This document shows positions 17,301 through 26,427 of a DNA stretch of 64,000 nt, one piece after another. The first letter of the stretch is position 1, and the number at the start of each line of letters is the position of its first letter. Made by a program: the position numbers and the translations under genes. The notes below the pieces were generated by a model, which worked only from the letters and a program-made list of their open reading frames with translations, was not told the DNA's origin and made no database searches. The DNA comes from VRUE01 sp963837735 (lineage in GTDB: Bacteria > Actinomycetota > Thermoleophilia > Solirubrobacterales > 70-9): assembly GCA_963837735.1 (NCBI GenBank), contig CAWIOM010000014.1:18505-82504 (forward strand), in the 5' to 3' direction.

Positions 17301-17428
17301 CTCACGAGCGCCTCGTGCTGGGACAGCTTGCCGGACCCCTGCCGGAGCAGCTCCTCGACGGAGAGGTCCTGGACCTACCTTCGAGCCCGACGAGGCGCTC
17401 TACCGCTGCCTGAGAGCGTCTGGAGAGA

Positions 17429-17501
17429 GGGTCGGGGGTCGGTCCGGCGGAACTTGTGAGCGACCAAAGGGAGCGGGTTCAGCCGGACCGACCCCCGACC
17501 C
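17429..17501. terminator. 20-bp perfect inverted repeat between convergent genes
   Basis: GGGTCGGGGGTCGGTCCGGC (17429-17448) pairs perfectly with 17482-17501, with a 33-base spacer that contains GAAC/GTTC and the word GAGCGACCAAA, also present at the edge of the 17157-17300 element (minus strand). The location, 17 bases from the fadD stop and beyond the patatin gene, suits a bidirectional terminator or transcription barrier. Confidence 0.55.
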
Positions 17502-17517
17502 CTTTCCCCACAAGCCC

Positions 17518-19299
17518 TCAACCTGCGTAGAGCGCCTCGATCTCGGGCTCGTGCTTGGACGTGACCACGGCCCGTTTGACCTTCAGCGTCGGAGTCAGCT
17601 CGCCGTTCTCCTGGGAGAGGTCTTCGGGGAGGATGGAGATCTTCTTGATCTGCTCGACTGGGGCGAATTTCTGGTTGATCGTCTCGACGTGGGCTTCGAT
17701 CGCTTGCTTGATCTCGGCGTTTGCGGCGAGTTGTGCCGGGTCCTCGGCGAGGCCGTGCTCAGCGGCGTAGGCGGCGATCTCTTCCGGGTCGAGGGTGACC
17801 AGCGCCACCAGATAGGGGCGGCGGTCGCCGACCACGACGCACTGGGAGACCAGCGGCTGCTGCTTGATTTCATTCTCGAGGTTGGCGGGGGTGATGTTCT
17901 TGCCGCCCGCGGTGATGATGATGTCCTTCTTGCGGCCGGTGATCTTGATGAAGCCGTCCTCGTCGATCTCGCCGATGTCGCCGGTGTGGAGCCAACCGTC
18001 GACGATCGTCTCGCGGGTCGCCTCCTCGTTCTTGTAATAGCCCTGGAAGACGTTCGGCCCCTTGACCAGGATCTCGCCGTCGTCGGCGATCCTGATCTCG
18101 CAGCCGGGGAACGGTTTTCCGATCGTGCCGACCTTGAAGTCCTGCTCGGAGGAGATCGTCGCCGCGGTCGAGGTCTCGGTCATCCCCCAGCCCTCGAGGA
18201 CGAGCACCCCGGCGGCGTCGAAGAAGCGCAGGATGTCGGGGTTGATCGGCGCGGCGCCGGAGACCGCGAGCCTGATCTTGCCGCCGAACAGGCCGCGAAT
18301 TTTCGAGAGCACTTTCTCGTCGGCAAACTTGTACTGGCGCTTGAGCAGGAAGCCGGGCCCTCGGCCTGAGCGCTCGGCTTCGCGCATCTTCGAGCCGACC
18401 TCGATCGACCAGTTGAAGATCGCCTTTTTGATGCCGCCCTCTTTGTCCATCGCGGCGGTCGCGGTCGTGTAGATCTTCTCGAAGATCCGCGGCACCGAGG
18501 GGAAGTAGGTCGGGTGCAGTTCGGCGAGGTTGGGCATGATCTTCAGCGGATCGCGCTCCCAGTAGGCGATCGTCGTGCCGAGGTCGAAGCTGCCGAACTG
18601 GATCAGCAGGGCGAAGGAGTGGGCGAGCGGCAGGTAGAGGTAGGTGAGGTCCCCCTCTTCGATGACGCTGGTCTGGTTGACCATGTCGAGCATCGCCCGG
18701 TAGTTCCCGTGTGAGATCACGCAGCCCTTCGGCGGCCCGGTCGTGCCCGAGGTGTAGATGAAGGTGCAGATGTCCTCGGAGGAGACCGACTGCCAGCGCG
18801 CCTCCCACTCGGACGGGTCGCGGGCGGCCCCGCGGGCGGCGAGCTCCTCGAAGGAGATCGCGTCGTCGCTCGACCCCGTCATCCGGATCACGTGCTCCAG
18901 AAGGGGCAGCTTGTCGCGGACCGTGCGGATCTTCTCCAGCTGCTCGTCGTCCTCGACGACGACGACCTTGGCGTCGGAGTTCTCGAGCACGTACTGACAC
19001 TCCTCGGGGGAGTTGGTCTGGTAGATGGGGACGACGGTGGCGCCGGCCGAGAGTGCGGCAAAGTCGGCGTAGGTCCACTCGGCGCGCGTGTTGGCGAGGA
19101 TCGAGACCTTGTCCCCCTTCTCGATGCCGAGGTCGATCAGGCCGAGCGACAGCGAGCGCACGGTCTCGCCGACCTCGGAGAAGCTGCGGCTTTCCCAGGC
19201 GTCACCCTCCTTGAAGCGCAGAGCCTCGGCGGGCCCGTACTTCTCCACCGACCGCGGCAGCAGGTCGGCGAGGGTCCTCGACTTGGTTCCCCGCTCCAT
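17518..19299 (-). CDS. Long-chain fatty-acid-CoA ligase (AMP-forming)
   Basis: Activates fatty acids to acyl-CoA through an acyl-adenylate. The 593 residues contain the P-loop-like FIYTSGTTGPPKGCVISH, the region GWGMTETSTAATI, and GWLHTGDIGEIDEDGFIKITGRKKDII with the C-terminal Lys region (ITPANLENEIKQ). Best match is the FadD15-like group with a LPRSVEKYGPAEALRF N-terminus. It follows the 61-residue gene at 19331 on the same strand (31-base gap), so the two are probably co-transcribed. Confidence 0.92.
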   Translation of the reverse strand: MERGTKSRTLADLLPRSVEKYGPAEALRFKEGDAWESRSFSEVGETVRSLSLGLIDLGIEKGDKVSILANTRAEWTYADFAALSAGATVVPIYQTNSPEECQYVLENSDAKVVVVEDDEQLEKIRTVRDKLPLLEHVIRMTGSSDDAISFEELAARGAARDPSEWEARWQSVSSEDICTFIYTSGTTGPPKGCVISHGNYRAMLDMVNQTSVIEEGDLTYLYLPLAHSFALLIQFGSFDLGTTIAYWERDPLKIMPNLAELHPTYFPSVPRIFEKIYTTATAAMDKEGGIKKAIFNWSIEVGSKMREAERSGRGPGFLLKRQYKFADEKVLSKIRGLFGGKIRLAVSGAAPINPDILRFFDAAGVLVLEGWGMTETSTAATISSEQDFKVGTIGKPFPGCEIRIADDGEILVKGPNVFQGYYKNEEATRETIVDGWLHTGDIGEIDEDGFIKITGRKKDIIITAGGKNITPANLENEIKQQPLVSQCVVVGDRRPYLVALVTLDPEEIAAYAAEHGLAEDPAQLAANAEIKQAIEAHVETINQKFAPVEQIKKISILPEDLSQENGELTPTLKVKRAVVTSKHEPEIEALYAG

Positions 19300-19330
19300 A
19301 AGCGGGGAAAAGTCTATTCGAGTCGCGCGC

Positions 19331-19516
19331 TCAGGCGGCTGAAGCTCGTTGCCCGTCGCTCTGGGAAGGGGAAAGGCGCAGGGATGTCCTGAACAGCGAC
19401 TTGTCGATGCGCCCCTTGAATATCGGGACGCCCATCTCCACGCATTTGCCGATCACCTCCTGCCGTTTCATATGAAGCTCGTCGGCAAGCTCGGAAGGGG
19501 TCAGGTGATTGGCCAC
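19331..19516 (-). CDS. Small helical protein, IF2-N/HTH-like, unknown function
   Basis: A 61-residue protein starting at GTG 19516, supported by a GGGAGG Shine-Dalgarno 9 bases upstream. The sequence LTPSELADELHMKRQEVIGK and CVEMGVPIFKGRIDKSLF reads as two helices with a turn, like the IF2 N-terminal domain or a winged-helix start, followed by a basic tail. An upstream in-frame extension exists but lacks a start with good spacing and has biased composition. Similar small proteins near actinobacterial metabolic genes may be regulators, but I cannot name this one. Confidence 0.6.
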   Translation of the reverse strand: MANHLTPSELADELHMKRQEVIGKCVEMGVPIFKGRIDKSLFRTSLRLSPSQSDGQRASAA

Positions 19517-19617
19517 GTCTGGGGACCTCCCTTGGTCGAAATCGAGTACGAAGAACCTATCCCTCCTGGACGACGTGTCAACCGGTCCGCCGTGAGCGAG
19601 CGCGCTGCATCGGGATA

Positions 19618-20361
19618 ATGCGCTCGATGAGCAGCGAAGCCGCCGCCACGCCGATCCCCCGCCGGGGCAGGTTCTGGGTGATCCTCGCCCTCGGCCTGGC
19701 CGTTGCCGCGGTCGGCTACGCGATCGTCGACATCGCGACAAAGCCGCCTGGGAGGGCCGTCGTGCGGGTCGAGGGGATCTCGACATCGCAGGAGATCTTC
19801 GGCGGCGTCCCCCAGGAAGGCGAGCGGCTGGGCTCGGCGGACGCCCCGGTCTCGATCCAGGTCTTTGCCGACCTGCAGTGCGGGAGCTGCAGGGAAGACT
19901 TCCTTGCGACGGTTCCGGGACTGGTGACCGAGTACGCCCGTCCCGGCGACGCAAAGCTGCTGCTGCGCCACTACTCGGTCGCCCAGAACCCGCTGGAGCT
20001 CGGCTTCTTCGGCGCCGAGGCGGCCGCCGAGCAGGGTTACGGCTGGCAGTACACCTACCTCTTCTTCCGCAACCAGGGCGAGGCCGAGCGATTCGGGGTC
20101 GGCGACGAGTTCATGTCCTCGCTGGCGGGCTCGATCAGTGAGCTCAACGTGCCTGAATGGGAGGAATACCTGGAAGAGAACAGCGGCGACGGGCCGATCG
20201 CGAAGCGCCTCGAAGGCTACGACAGGCTCGGCACCGATCTCGGCATCCGCACCCGGCCGGCGATGATCGTCAACGGTCCCGAGGGCACGCGGACCCTGCA
20301 GGACGGCCCCTCTCTGACTCAGGCCGAGAGGGCGATCGGAGAAGTCAGCGGAGAATCTTGA
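19618..20361 (+). CDS. Membrane-anchored DsbA-like thioredoxin-fold protein
   Basis: Likely extracytoplasmic thiol-disulfide oxidoreductase. The 247 residues have an N-terminal membrane anchor (FWVILALGLAVAAVGYAIV), then a thioredoxin_4/DsbA domain with the redox motif CGSC in FADLQCGSCREDF, RHYSVAQNPLELGFFGAEAA and the cis-Pro region RTRPAMIVNG. The 3' end overlaps the convergent multicopper oxidase by 17 bases. Next to copper genes it may help cuproprotein folding or copper handling; that is inference. Confidence 0.88.
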   Translation: MRSMSSEAAATPIPRRGRFWVILALGLAVAAVGYAIVDIATKPPGRAVVRVEGISTSQEIFGGVPQEGERLGSADAPVSIQVFADLQCGSCREDFLATVPGLVTEYARPGDAKLLLRHYSVAQNPLELGFFGAEAAAEQGYGWQYTYLFFRNQGEAERFGVGDEFMSSLAGSISELNVPEWEEYLEENSGDGPIAKRLEGYDRLGTDLGIRTRPAMIVNGPEGTRTLQDGPSLTQAERAIGEVSGES

Positions 20362-23017
20362 AGGTGGTCGTGAGGCGCTTCGACTTGAGGCCGCCGCTGT
20401 CGGTCGCCTGCGCGGTGAGCCTGTACTTGCCGGGCGGCAGCGGCTTCTTCTTCTTCTTCCCCTTCTTGAAGCGGCCCGTGAACCTGACCGCCGAGTTGCC
20501 GGCCTTCTTGATCTGACGGCTGAACTTCGGCGCCTTCACCTTCGGCCGCTTCGGCTTTACCCGCTTCAGGGTGAACTGGACCTTGGCGGGCTTGGAGAGC
20601 CCGAACCTGATCTTCGCCCCCCGCTTCTTCTTTTTCTTCCCCTTCTTGCTCGTGCTCGCACGCTTCAGCTTGGTTATGCCCTTGGCCGCGGCAAACGCCT
20701 TCGGAGTCACCTTGAGCTTCTTGAGGACGGGCGGCTGCGCCTGATTGGGGCCGACCTGGAGGTAGAACGGGATCTGGCCCTTGAGGCCGTGCGAGTCGGT
20801 CCCGGTGATGTAGACGAGCTGGCTGGTCTCGGTGGACGAGGTCGGGTAGGTCCACGTGTACTTGCCGCCGCCGTTGTCGGCGACGCTGCCGACGGAGGCG
20901 CTCAGGGAGACCGGATCCCCGTCGGGGTCCCTGTAGGTGCCGGTCACCGTCGCCGTCGACCCCGGGTTGACGCTCGGTTCGGCGTCGTCGACGTTGACGT
21001 CGGGCCGCTCGTTGCCGCTCGGGTCGGTGATCACGAGCTCGCTGAGCATCCCGTTGGTGGCGTGGAAGAAGATGTGGCAGTGGAAGAGCCAACGGCCGAG
21101 CGCCCCGCCCGGGGTCGCCCCGTCGGCCAGCGCCCTCGGGTCCAGCCTGACCCGGAAGATCAGCCTGTAGTGCGGTGGGATGTCGATGTTGTCCCTGAAC
21201 TCCGGGTATTCCCAGGTGTAGTCGTTTCCGCCCGGCCCGTAGGGTTCGCCGTCGAGTTTGATCGGCTGCATCGAGAAGCCGTGCAGGTGGAAGGGATGGT
21301 GCGACCCGCCGGTGTCGTTCTCGGTGCTGAGCTCGAGGATGTCGCCCTCCTTGGCATAGCGGGTCGAGCCCAGGTGCGGTGCCGCCATGTAGCTGCCCGC
21401 CACGTCATGGGTCCCGAAGGTGCCGTCGATGCCGAGGTCTTTCTGGCCGTTGGAGGTCAGTTTGATGTTCTGCTCTTTCATGCCTTTCTTCGGCGGCGAG
21501 AAACCGGCCGGGTTGAGCAGGTTGCCCGTCGGCGCGCCCAGGAACGAGAGCGTGTTTCCGGTCGCCGAGCGCAGTTTGGTCCCGGATTCGATTTTGTACG
21601 CCGGGTTCACCGGCCCACCTGAGAGGTTCAGGTGCATGACCGGGACGGTCGGGATGTCGGTGTAGCCGCCGCCCGTCCGTTCGTAGTCCTCGGTCCAGAG
21701 GGTCAGCACGCCGGCCACCGGCGCGGACGGGATCGCCGCCACGACGTCGGCTCGGGTCCCCGGCGGCAGCAGGATCTCGCCGAGCTTGTACTTCGTGTCC
21801 CAGGAGCCCTTGATGCCCCCCTCCTCGACCGCGTCGTTGAGCAGGCCGCTTTCTCCGCCGACCCTGAAGAGCGGGACGGTTTCCCCGTTAGGGTCGGTCA
21901 GCTGCAGGCGCATGTAGCGCGTCGTCGCCGCGTTGAGGATCTGCAGGCGCAGGCCCTGCCCCGGCTGCACGTTGAGGGTCGAAGCGCCCCCCGCCAGCGG
22001 CCCCGGGACGTAGCCCTGGTCTTTGGGCCCGCCCGCGCGGGCACCGACGTTCTTTCCGTTGGTGAGGACGATCGTGCCCTCGTTGGTGCGCCCGGCATGG
22101 AGCTTGGTCTGGGTGTTGGGGATGTCGCCGGCCGCGAACGGGCCGCGTGGATCCCCGTTTTCGTCGGCGGGGTAGGGGTTTTCGACTCCGCCGCCGTTCA
22201 CGTTCGGGCCTTCGCAGAGGTTTTTCGGCGCCGGTGGAGGCTGGGTGGGCAACGAGTTGGCCACGGCGCTGCCGGACCAGGGCGCCGTCACAGCCGGCGT
22301 GTCGTCTTCGTTGTCGTCGTAGGCGTGACGCGAGCCCGTGTCGGTGCCCGGGTTGTCGCCGAGCGACCTGCAGACGGTGGTGTCGCTGAGCACGATCTGC
22401 CTGGTCTGGGCGGCGGAGGGAAGGGTGCCCGATGCCTGCAGCGCGGCCTCGCTGGGATCGCGGACGACGATCAACCCGTAGAGCCCTTTATAGACCTGGT
22501 TGGTCGAGGAGTGGTGGTGCGGGTGGTACCAGAAGAGACCGGGCCGGGGGGCGGTGAACTTGTAGATGAAGGAGCCGCCCGGATGAATCATGTCCTGCGT
22601 GAACGGCGTGCCGTCCTCGCCGTTGGCGAGCTCGATCCCGTGCCAGTGGATGCCGCTGTCATGCGCGAGGTGGTTGTGGTAGTGGACGATCACGGTGTCG
22701 CCGACGTTGAGTTCGAAGGTCGGACCCGGGATCTGACCGTTGTACGTCTGCGCGTTGGCCTGGACGCCGTTGCCGATGTCGACGGTCGCTTCTTCGGAGG
22801 TGATCGTCGTTTCGACGACGTTGGCGGCGGGGTTCGTGTCGTTGACGGCCGGCGCGCTGTAGGGGTCGCCGCCGGAAGTCGCCGAGACGAACGGGTTTGC
22901 GATCACCAGATAGACGGAGACCGCGGCGGCGAGGCTGATCGCGAGGGCGGCGAAACGACGCCCCAAGCCAGACGAGCCATTCTCCCCAGTACGCAGCACA
23001 GGGGCAGAGTAGAGCAA
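20345..23017 (-). CDS. Multicopper oxidase with C-terminal Ig-like and Lys-rich domain
   Basis: Extracytoplasmic copper oxidase. A signal anchor (RRFAALAISLAAAVSVYLVIA) precedes cupredoxin domains. Copper-ligand motifs are all present: HWHG (about residue 124), HPHHHSS (about 165), HHPFHLHG (about 575) and HCHIFFH (about 645). After LVITD comes a part resembling a bacterial Ig repeat (PSVNPGSTATVTGTYRDPDG) and then a tail with Lys runs (KKGKKKKKRGAK, FKKGKKKKK) and an Ig-like end. At up to 890 residues it is much longer than a standard 500-residue oxidase. The start may be TTG 23017 or GTG 22999. It lies 20 bases after the CopC-CopD gene, same strand. Confidence 0.9.
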   Translation of the reverse strand: MLYSAPVLRTGENGSSGLGRRFAALAISLAAAVSVYLVIANPFVSATSGGDPYSAPAVNDTNPAANVVETTITSEEATVDIGNGVQANAQTYNGQIPGPTFELNVGDTVIVHYHNHLAHDSGIHWHGIELANGEDGTPFTQDMIHPGGSFIYKFTAPRPGLFWYHPHHHSSTNQVYKGLYGLIVVRDPSEAALQASGTLPSAAQTRQIVLSDTTVCRSLGDNPGTDTGSRHAYDDNEDDTPAVTAPWSGSAVANSLPTQPPPAPKNLCEGPNVNGGGVENPYPADENGDPRGPFAAGDIPNTQTKLHAGRTNEGTIVLTNGKNVGARAGGPKDQGYVPGPLAGGASTLNVQPGQGLRLQILNAATTRYMRLQLTDPNGETVPLFRVGGESGLLNDAVEEGGIKGSWDTKYKLGEILLPPGTRADVVAAIPSAPVAGVLTLWTEDYERTGGGYTDIPTVPVMHLNLSGGPVNPAYKIESGTKLRSATGNTLSFLGAPTGNLLNPAGFSPPKKGMKEQNIKLTSNGQKDLGIDGTFGTHDVAGSYMAAPHLGSTRYAKEGDILELSTENDTGGSHHPFHLHGFSMQPIKLDGEPYGPGGNDYTWEYPEFRDNIDIPPHYRLIFRVRLDPRALADGATPGGALGRWLFHCHIFFHATNGMLSELVITDPSGNERPDVNVDDAEPSVNPGSTATVTGTYRDPDGDPVSLSASVGSVADNGGGKYTWTYPTSSTETSQLVYITGTDSHGLKGQIPFYLQVGPNQAQPPVLKKLKVTPKAFAAAKGITKLKRASTSKKGKKKKKRGAKIRFGLSKPAKVQFTLKRVKPKRPKVKAPKFSRQIKKAGNSAVRFTGRFKKGKKKKKPLPPGKYRLTAQATDSGGLKSKRLTTTFKILR

Positions 23018-23037
23018 TCCTGTCTCCGAATCGAGGG

Positions 23038-25023
23038 TTATTCGGGAATTTCGATCCCAAAGACGCCGCGCAGGCGTGAGCCGTCCCGGGTTCGGGCGAC
23101 GATCCCGATTTCGACCGGCCCCGCCTCGAGCTCGACGTCGGCCACGAACCGCGCGCTGCCGAGCCGGCGAACGGGCTGTTGGGTCGGCGGGTCGCCGGCC
23201 GTAGCCGTCGTCAGCACCAGCCGATCGGCCGCCGCCTTGTTTTCGAAGGCCGTGTAGGTCTCGACATAGATGTGGCTGGGCCCGGGGCGATCGGGATCGG
23301 GTGAGATTCGGATGTAGCCGTTTTCGGTCTGCATCGTGTACTCGGGGGGGTCGGGCGAGCCTGGGATGTCGAGGACTGAGACGAACTGCTTCGGAACCGG
23401 CAGGTCGAGTTCGAGGGGAATCACGATCGTGCTGCCGTCTCGTCCCTCAAGCTGAGCCTCGACCTCCCAGCGCCCGTCGAAAGCCAGGTTCGGGCCGGAG
23501 CCGACGTAGTCGTCGCCGGAGCCGCGGGACAGCTTCAGCGCCGAGGCCGGCACATCCGGGTCGTCGAGCGGGCGGAACCGGAGCCTGACTCCCTCGACCC
23601 GGATCGGGTCGCCGGAGTCGGGGTCCTCGACGCGGAGCGTGAAGCGGTTCGGCCCGGGCTCGTCGGAGGCCGTGGTCAGCTCCACCCGCGTGGTCCCGCC
23701 GAAGTCTTCGCCGGTGTCCGAGAGGCCCGCCGGAGCCGACTTTCCCGAGACCGGCGGCGCCAGCGACCCCAGCAGCGCGGCGAGTCCGATTGCGACGACG
23801 GCCAGTCCCAGCTCGAGCCTCGACCTGCGCCCAAGAGCGGTCAGGTCGCGCGTCGTGCCGGAGTCGCGCGGGCGCCGGTTACGCGAGGCGATTGCGGCGA
23901 TCAGGACGATGAGGACAAGCTTGGCGAGAACCGCCCGCCCGTAGCCGCTGGAGAGCAGCTCCCCCCAGGAGCCCAGCTCGTCCACCGCCCGCAGGATGCC
24001 CGTGGCGAAAACGACCACCAGGGAGGCGAGCGCGAGGGCCGCGAATCGCCCAACCGCCGCCTCCTTTGCGGTCTCGGATGCGCCCCGGAATCCGAGTAGC
24101 AGGGCCGCCAGGCCACCGAACCAGACCCCCGCGGCGGCGAAATGGGCGACCTGTGCGGAGACGGTGATCAGCGAGGACCAGCCGCCCGCGGCGGCGTGCC
24201 CGGCGTCGACGTGGGCGATGACGGCCCCGAGGGCACCGGCGGCAGCCGCGCACAGCGCCGCGCGCCGCGCCCTCGGCCTGCGCCAGGCGACGAGCAGGGC
24301 GACGCCGGCGACGGAAAGGCCCGCTGCGCGCCAGATCAACGCCCCGCCCACCGAGGAGTCCAGCAGCTCGCCGAACGAGGACCCGGCCGTGCTCCGTTGG
24401 GCCGCGGCCAGCAACGCGAGGCCGGCAACCGCGGCCGCCCAGCCGGCGGCTGCGAGGGCGAGGTCGGCGCCCGAGGAGCCGCCGAAGCGCGCCACCCCCG
24501 CCACCGTGCCGCCGATCAGCGCGACGATCCCGAGCAGGAGCACGAGGCGGGCGAGAAACTCGAATTTCGAGCTCGACTGGGTCGTCGCGCTTTCGGAGGC
24601 GGCGACCGCCGACGGCGAGGCCCGCACGCCGAACGCGTATGTGCCGCTGGTGGAGTGCCCGTCGACCGCCGAGATCACCTTCCAGTTCACCGTGTAGACG
24701 CCGCGGGGCAGGCGCTCGACGGGAACCTCCAGGGTCAGGGGGTCGCCGCTCTCATGCCGTGCGCTGCCCACCTGCACCGGCGTTCCGTCGGGCCCGATGA
24801 CCTGGATATCCGAGAGCGAGGTCTCTGCCGCCTCCGAGAAGGAGAGGCGCACAGCTTCCGGAGTCGCGCCCAGCCTCGCGCCGGCCGCCGGTTCGGAGCC
24901 GTCCAGGGCCGCGTGGGCGGCGGCGCTCGCGGGTGCGACCGCCGCTGCGAGGGCGGCGAGCAGGATGGCGGCGGCTGCCCGCAGCCTCAGGTCAGCCGCT
25001 CTCGCGCCGACGGCGTGCCGCAC
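23038..25023 (-). CDS. CopC-CopD copper resistance fusion protein
   Basis: Likely periplasm-side copper binding plus membrane copper transfer. The 661 residues begin with a signal peptide ending ASAAAHAALDGSEP, giving the CopC N-terminal His after cleavage, and continue with RLSFSEAAE and VNWKVISAVDGHSTSGTYAF (second His of the site). About eight hydrophobic segments follow (CopD domain), then a soluble C-terminal beta domain of about 230 residues (TLRVEDPDSGDPIRVEG...) like YtkA. Starts GTG. Forms a two-gene copper operon with the multicopper oxidase. Confidence 0.9.
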   Translation of the reverse strand: MRHAVGARAADLRLRAAAAILLAALAAAVAPASAAAHAALDGSEPAAGARLGATPEAVRLSFSEAAETSLSDIQVIGPDGTPVQVGSARHESGDPLTLEVPVERLPRGVYTVNWKVISAVDGHSTSGTYAFGVRASPSAVAASESATTQSSSKFEFLARLVLLLGIVALIGGTVAGVARFGGSSGADLALAAAGWAAAVAGLALLAAAQRSTAGSSFGELLDSSVGGALIWRAAGLSVAGVALLVAWRRPRARRAALCAAAAGALGAVIAHVDAGHAAAGGWSSLITVSAQVAHFAAAGVWFGGLAALLLGFRGASETAKEAAVGRFAALALASLVVVFATGILRAVDELGSWGELLSSGYGRAVLAKLVLIVLIAAIASRNRRPRDSGTTRDLTALGRRSRLELGLAVVAIGLAALLGSLAPPVSGKSAPAGLSDTGEDFGGTTRVELTTASDEPGPNRFTLRVEDPDSGDPIRVEGVRLRFRPLDDPDVPASALKLSRGSGDDYVGSGPNLAFDGRWEVEAQLEGRDGSTIVIPLELDLPVPKQFVSVLDIPGSPDPPEYTMQTENGYIRISPDPDRPGPSHIYVETYTAFENKAAADRLVLTTATAGDPPTQQPVRRLGSARFVADVELEAGPVEIGIVARTRDGSRLRGVFGIEIPE

Positions 25024-25117
25024 CGATCGATCTCGTCCTGCCGGTCATTCCGCTCCTCCTCAGGGTGCGACCGCCGTTCGGCGGCCGCACCTAGAATCTA
25101 TTGGAGGGGTTAGCTAA

Positions 25118-25191
25118 TCGGGGCGCCCGGATTTGAACCGGGGACCTCACCGACCCGAACGGTGCGCGCTACCAGGCTGCGCCACGCCCCG
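25118..25191 (-). tRNA. tRNA-Pro (anticodon CGG)
   Basis: Read on the minus strand, acceptor CGGGGCG pairs with CGCCCCG and the discriminator is A. D arm GCGC...GCGC, anticodon stem CACCG/CGGTG with loop TTCGGGT (anticodon CGG, reads CCG), and T arm with GTTCAAATCC. 74 bases; CCA is not encoded. It lies 94 bases beyond the CopC-CopD start codon, between that gene and the divergent glycoside hydrolase. Confidence 0.95.
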
Positions 25192-25237
25192 AATGCGGCG
25201 ACGATTATCTCAGAGACCAGCCGACGACCCGAAACCG

Positions 25238-26368
25238 ATGAAACGCAAGCTCTCATTCATTGCCATCGCCCTCGCGGCCGCGCTCCTGGCGTTCGCGCCT
25301 GGCGCCTCCGCGCGCCGCGCGCCGCGCTCCTTCGCCGGGATGGCGCCCCAGGGCCCGACCGACGAAAGCGACTACGCCCTCATGGAGAGCAGCGGCGTGG
25401 GCAGTGTCAGGCTGCCGATGTACTGGGCCGGGATCCAGTCGCAGACCCCATTCGTCGCCGAGCCCGACTTCGACGGCTTCGACCACGACGTCAGGCTCGC
25501 CGCCGAACACGAGATCCGCATCATGCCCTTCCTCTGGGGGTCGCCGGAATGGGTCGCCTCGCGCACCACCAACATGCCGATCTACTCCTCATGGCAGCGC
25601 CGGGGCTGGGCGACCTTCCTACGCGAGGCCGTTGATCGCTACGGGCCCTACGGCTCGTTCTGGCTCGAGCACCCGGCGCTTCCCTACCTCCCGATCCGGA
25701 GCTGGGAGATCTGGAACGAGCAGAACATCGTCACCTTCTCGAGCTCGACCAACCCCGCCCGCTACGCGAAGCTGCTGCGCGCTTCGGGCCGGCTCATCCA
25801 CGGGATCGACCCCGGCGCGAGGGTCCTCATCGGGGGCCTCTTCGGCCGGCCGCTGCAGATTCCGCCGAACACCGCTTCCGGCGATTTCCTCTCGCGGCTC
25901 TACAGGGTGGGCAACGTGAAGCCTTTCTTCGACGGCGTGGCGCTGCACCCCTACGTCGCCGACGCAAGCGCGATGCGGGCCCAGATCGGCAACCTGCGCC
26001 GGATCATGCAGGCTCACGGCGACGGCCGCACGCCGCTCTACGTGACGGAGATCGGCTGGGGCTCCGACAGCTTCGAGTCCCGCTGGGAGCGCGGCCCGAG
26101 GGGCCAGGCGCGGGAGTTGAACCAGGCGATGTCGATGCTTGTCGCCAACCGGCGGGAGTGGCGGATCGGCGGTGTCTGGTGGTTCTCGTGGGCCGACCTC
26201 AACGGCTCCTGCCAGTTCTGCGACTCGGCCGGCCTCTTGACGGTCGACCGCGAGGCGAAGCCCTCCTGGTACCTGTTCAACGCCTGGACCGGGGGCGACC
26301 CCGATACCGTTCCGCGCGCCAAGCTCGTCGACAAGATCGGGCCGGAGGGCAGTTCCTTCGAAGACTGA
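25238..26368 (+). CDS. Secreted glycoside hydrolase-like TIM-barrel protein
   Basis: Probable polysaccharide or glycoside hydrolase of the GH5/GH39-like superfamily. A signal peptide (LSFIAIALAAALLAFAPGASA) opens the 376-residue protein. The general acid/base Glu is in SWEIWNEQN, and the nucleophile Glu in PLYVTEIGWGS. HPYV between them and VWWFSWADLNG near the end are typical of the barrel. Start ATG 25238, 46 bases after the tRNA. Substrate unknown. Confidence 0.85.
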   Translation: MKRKLSFIAIALAAALLAFAPGASARRAPRSFAGMAPQGPTDESDYALMESSGVGSVRLPMYWAGIQSQTPFVAEPDFDGFDHDVRLAAEHEIRIMPFLWGSPEWVASRTTNMPIYSSWQRRGWATFLREAVDRYGPYGSFWLEHPALPYLPIRSWEIWNEQNIVTFSSSTNPARYAKLLRASGRLIHGIDPGARVLIGGLFGRPLQIPPNTASGDFLSRLYRVGNVKPFFDGVALHPYVADASAMRAQIGNLRRIMQAHGDGRTPLYVTEIGWGSDSFESRWERGPRGQARELNQAMSMLVANRREWRIGGVWWFSWADLNGSCQFCDSAGLLTVDREAKPSWYLFNAWTGGDPDTVPRAKLVDKIGPEGSSFED

Positions 26369-26427
26369 CCGGGGAATTCCATGCGCGATACCGTGTTTTC
26401 AGTAGACCGCTGACCGGAGGGAAGGGC

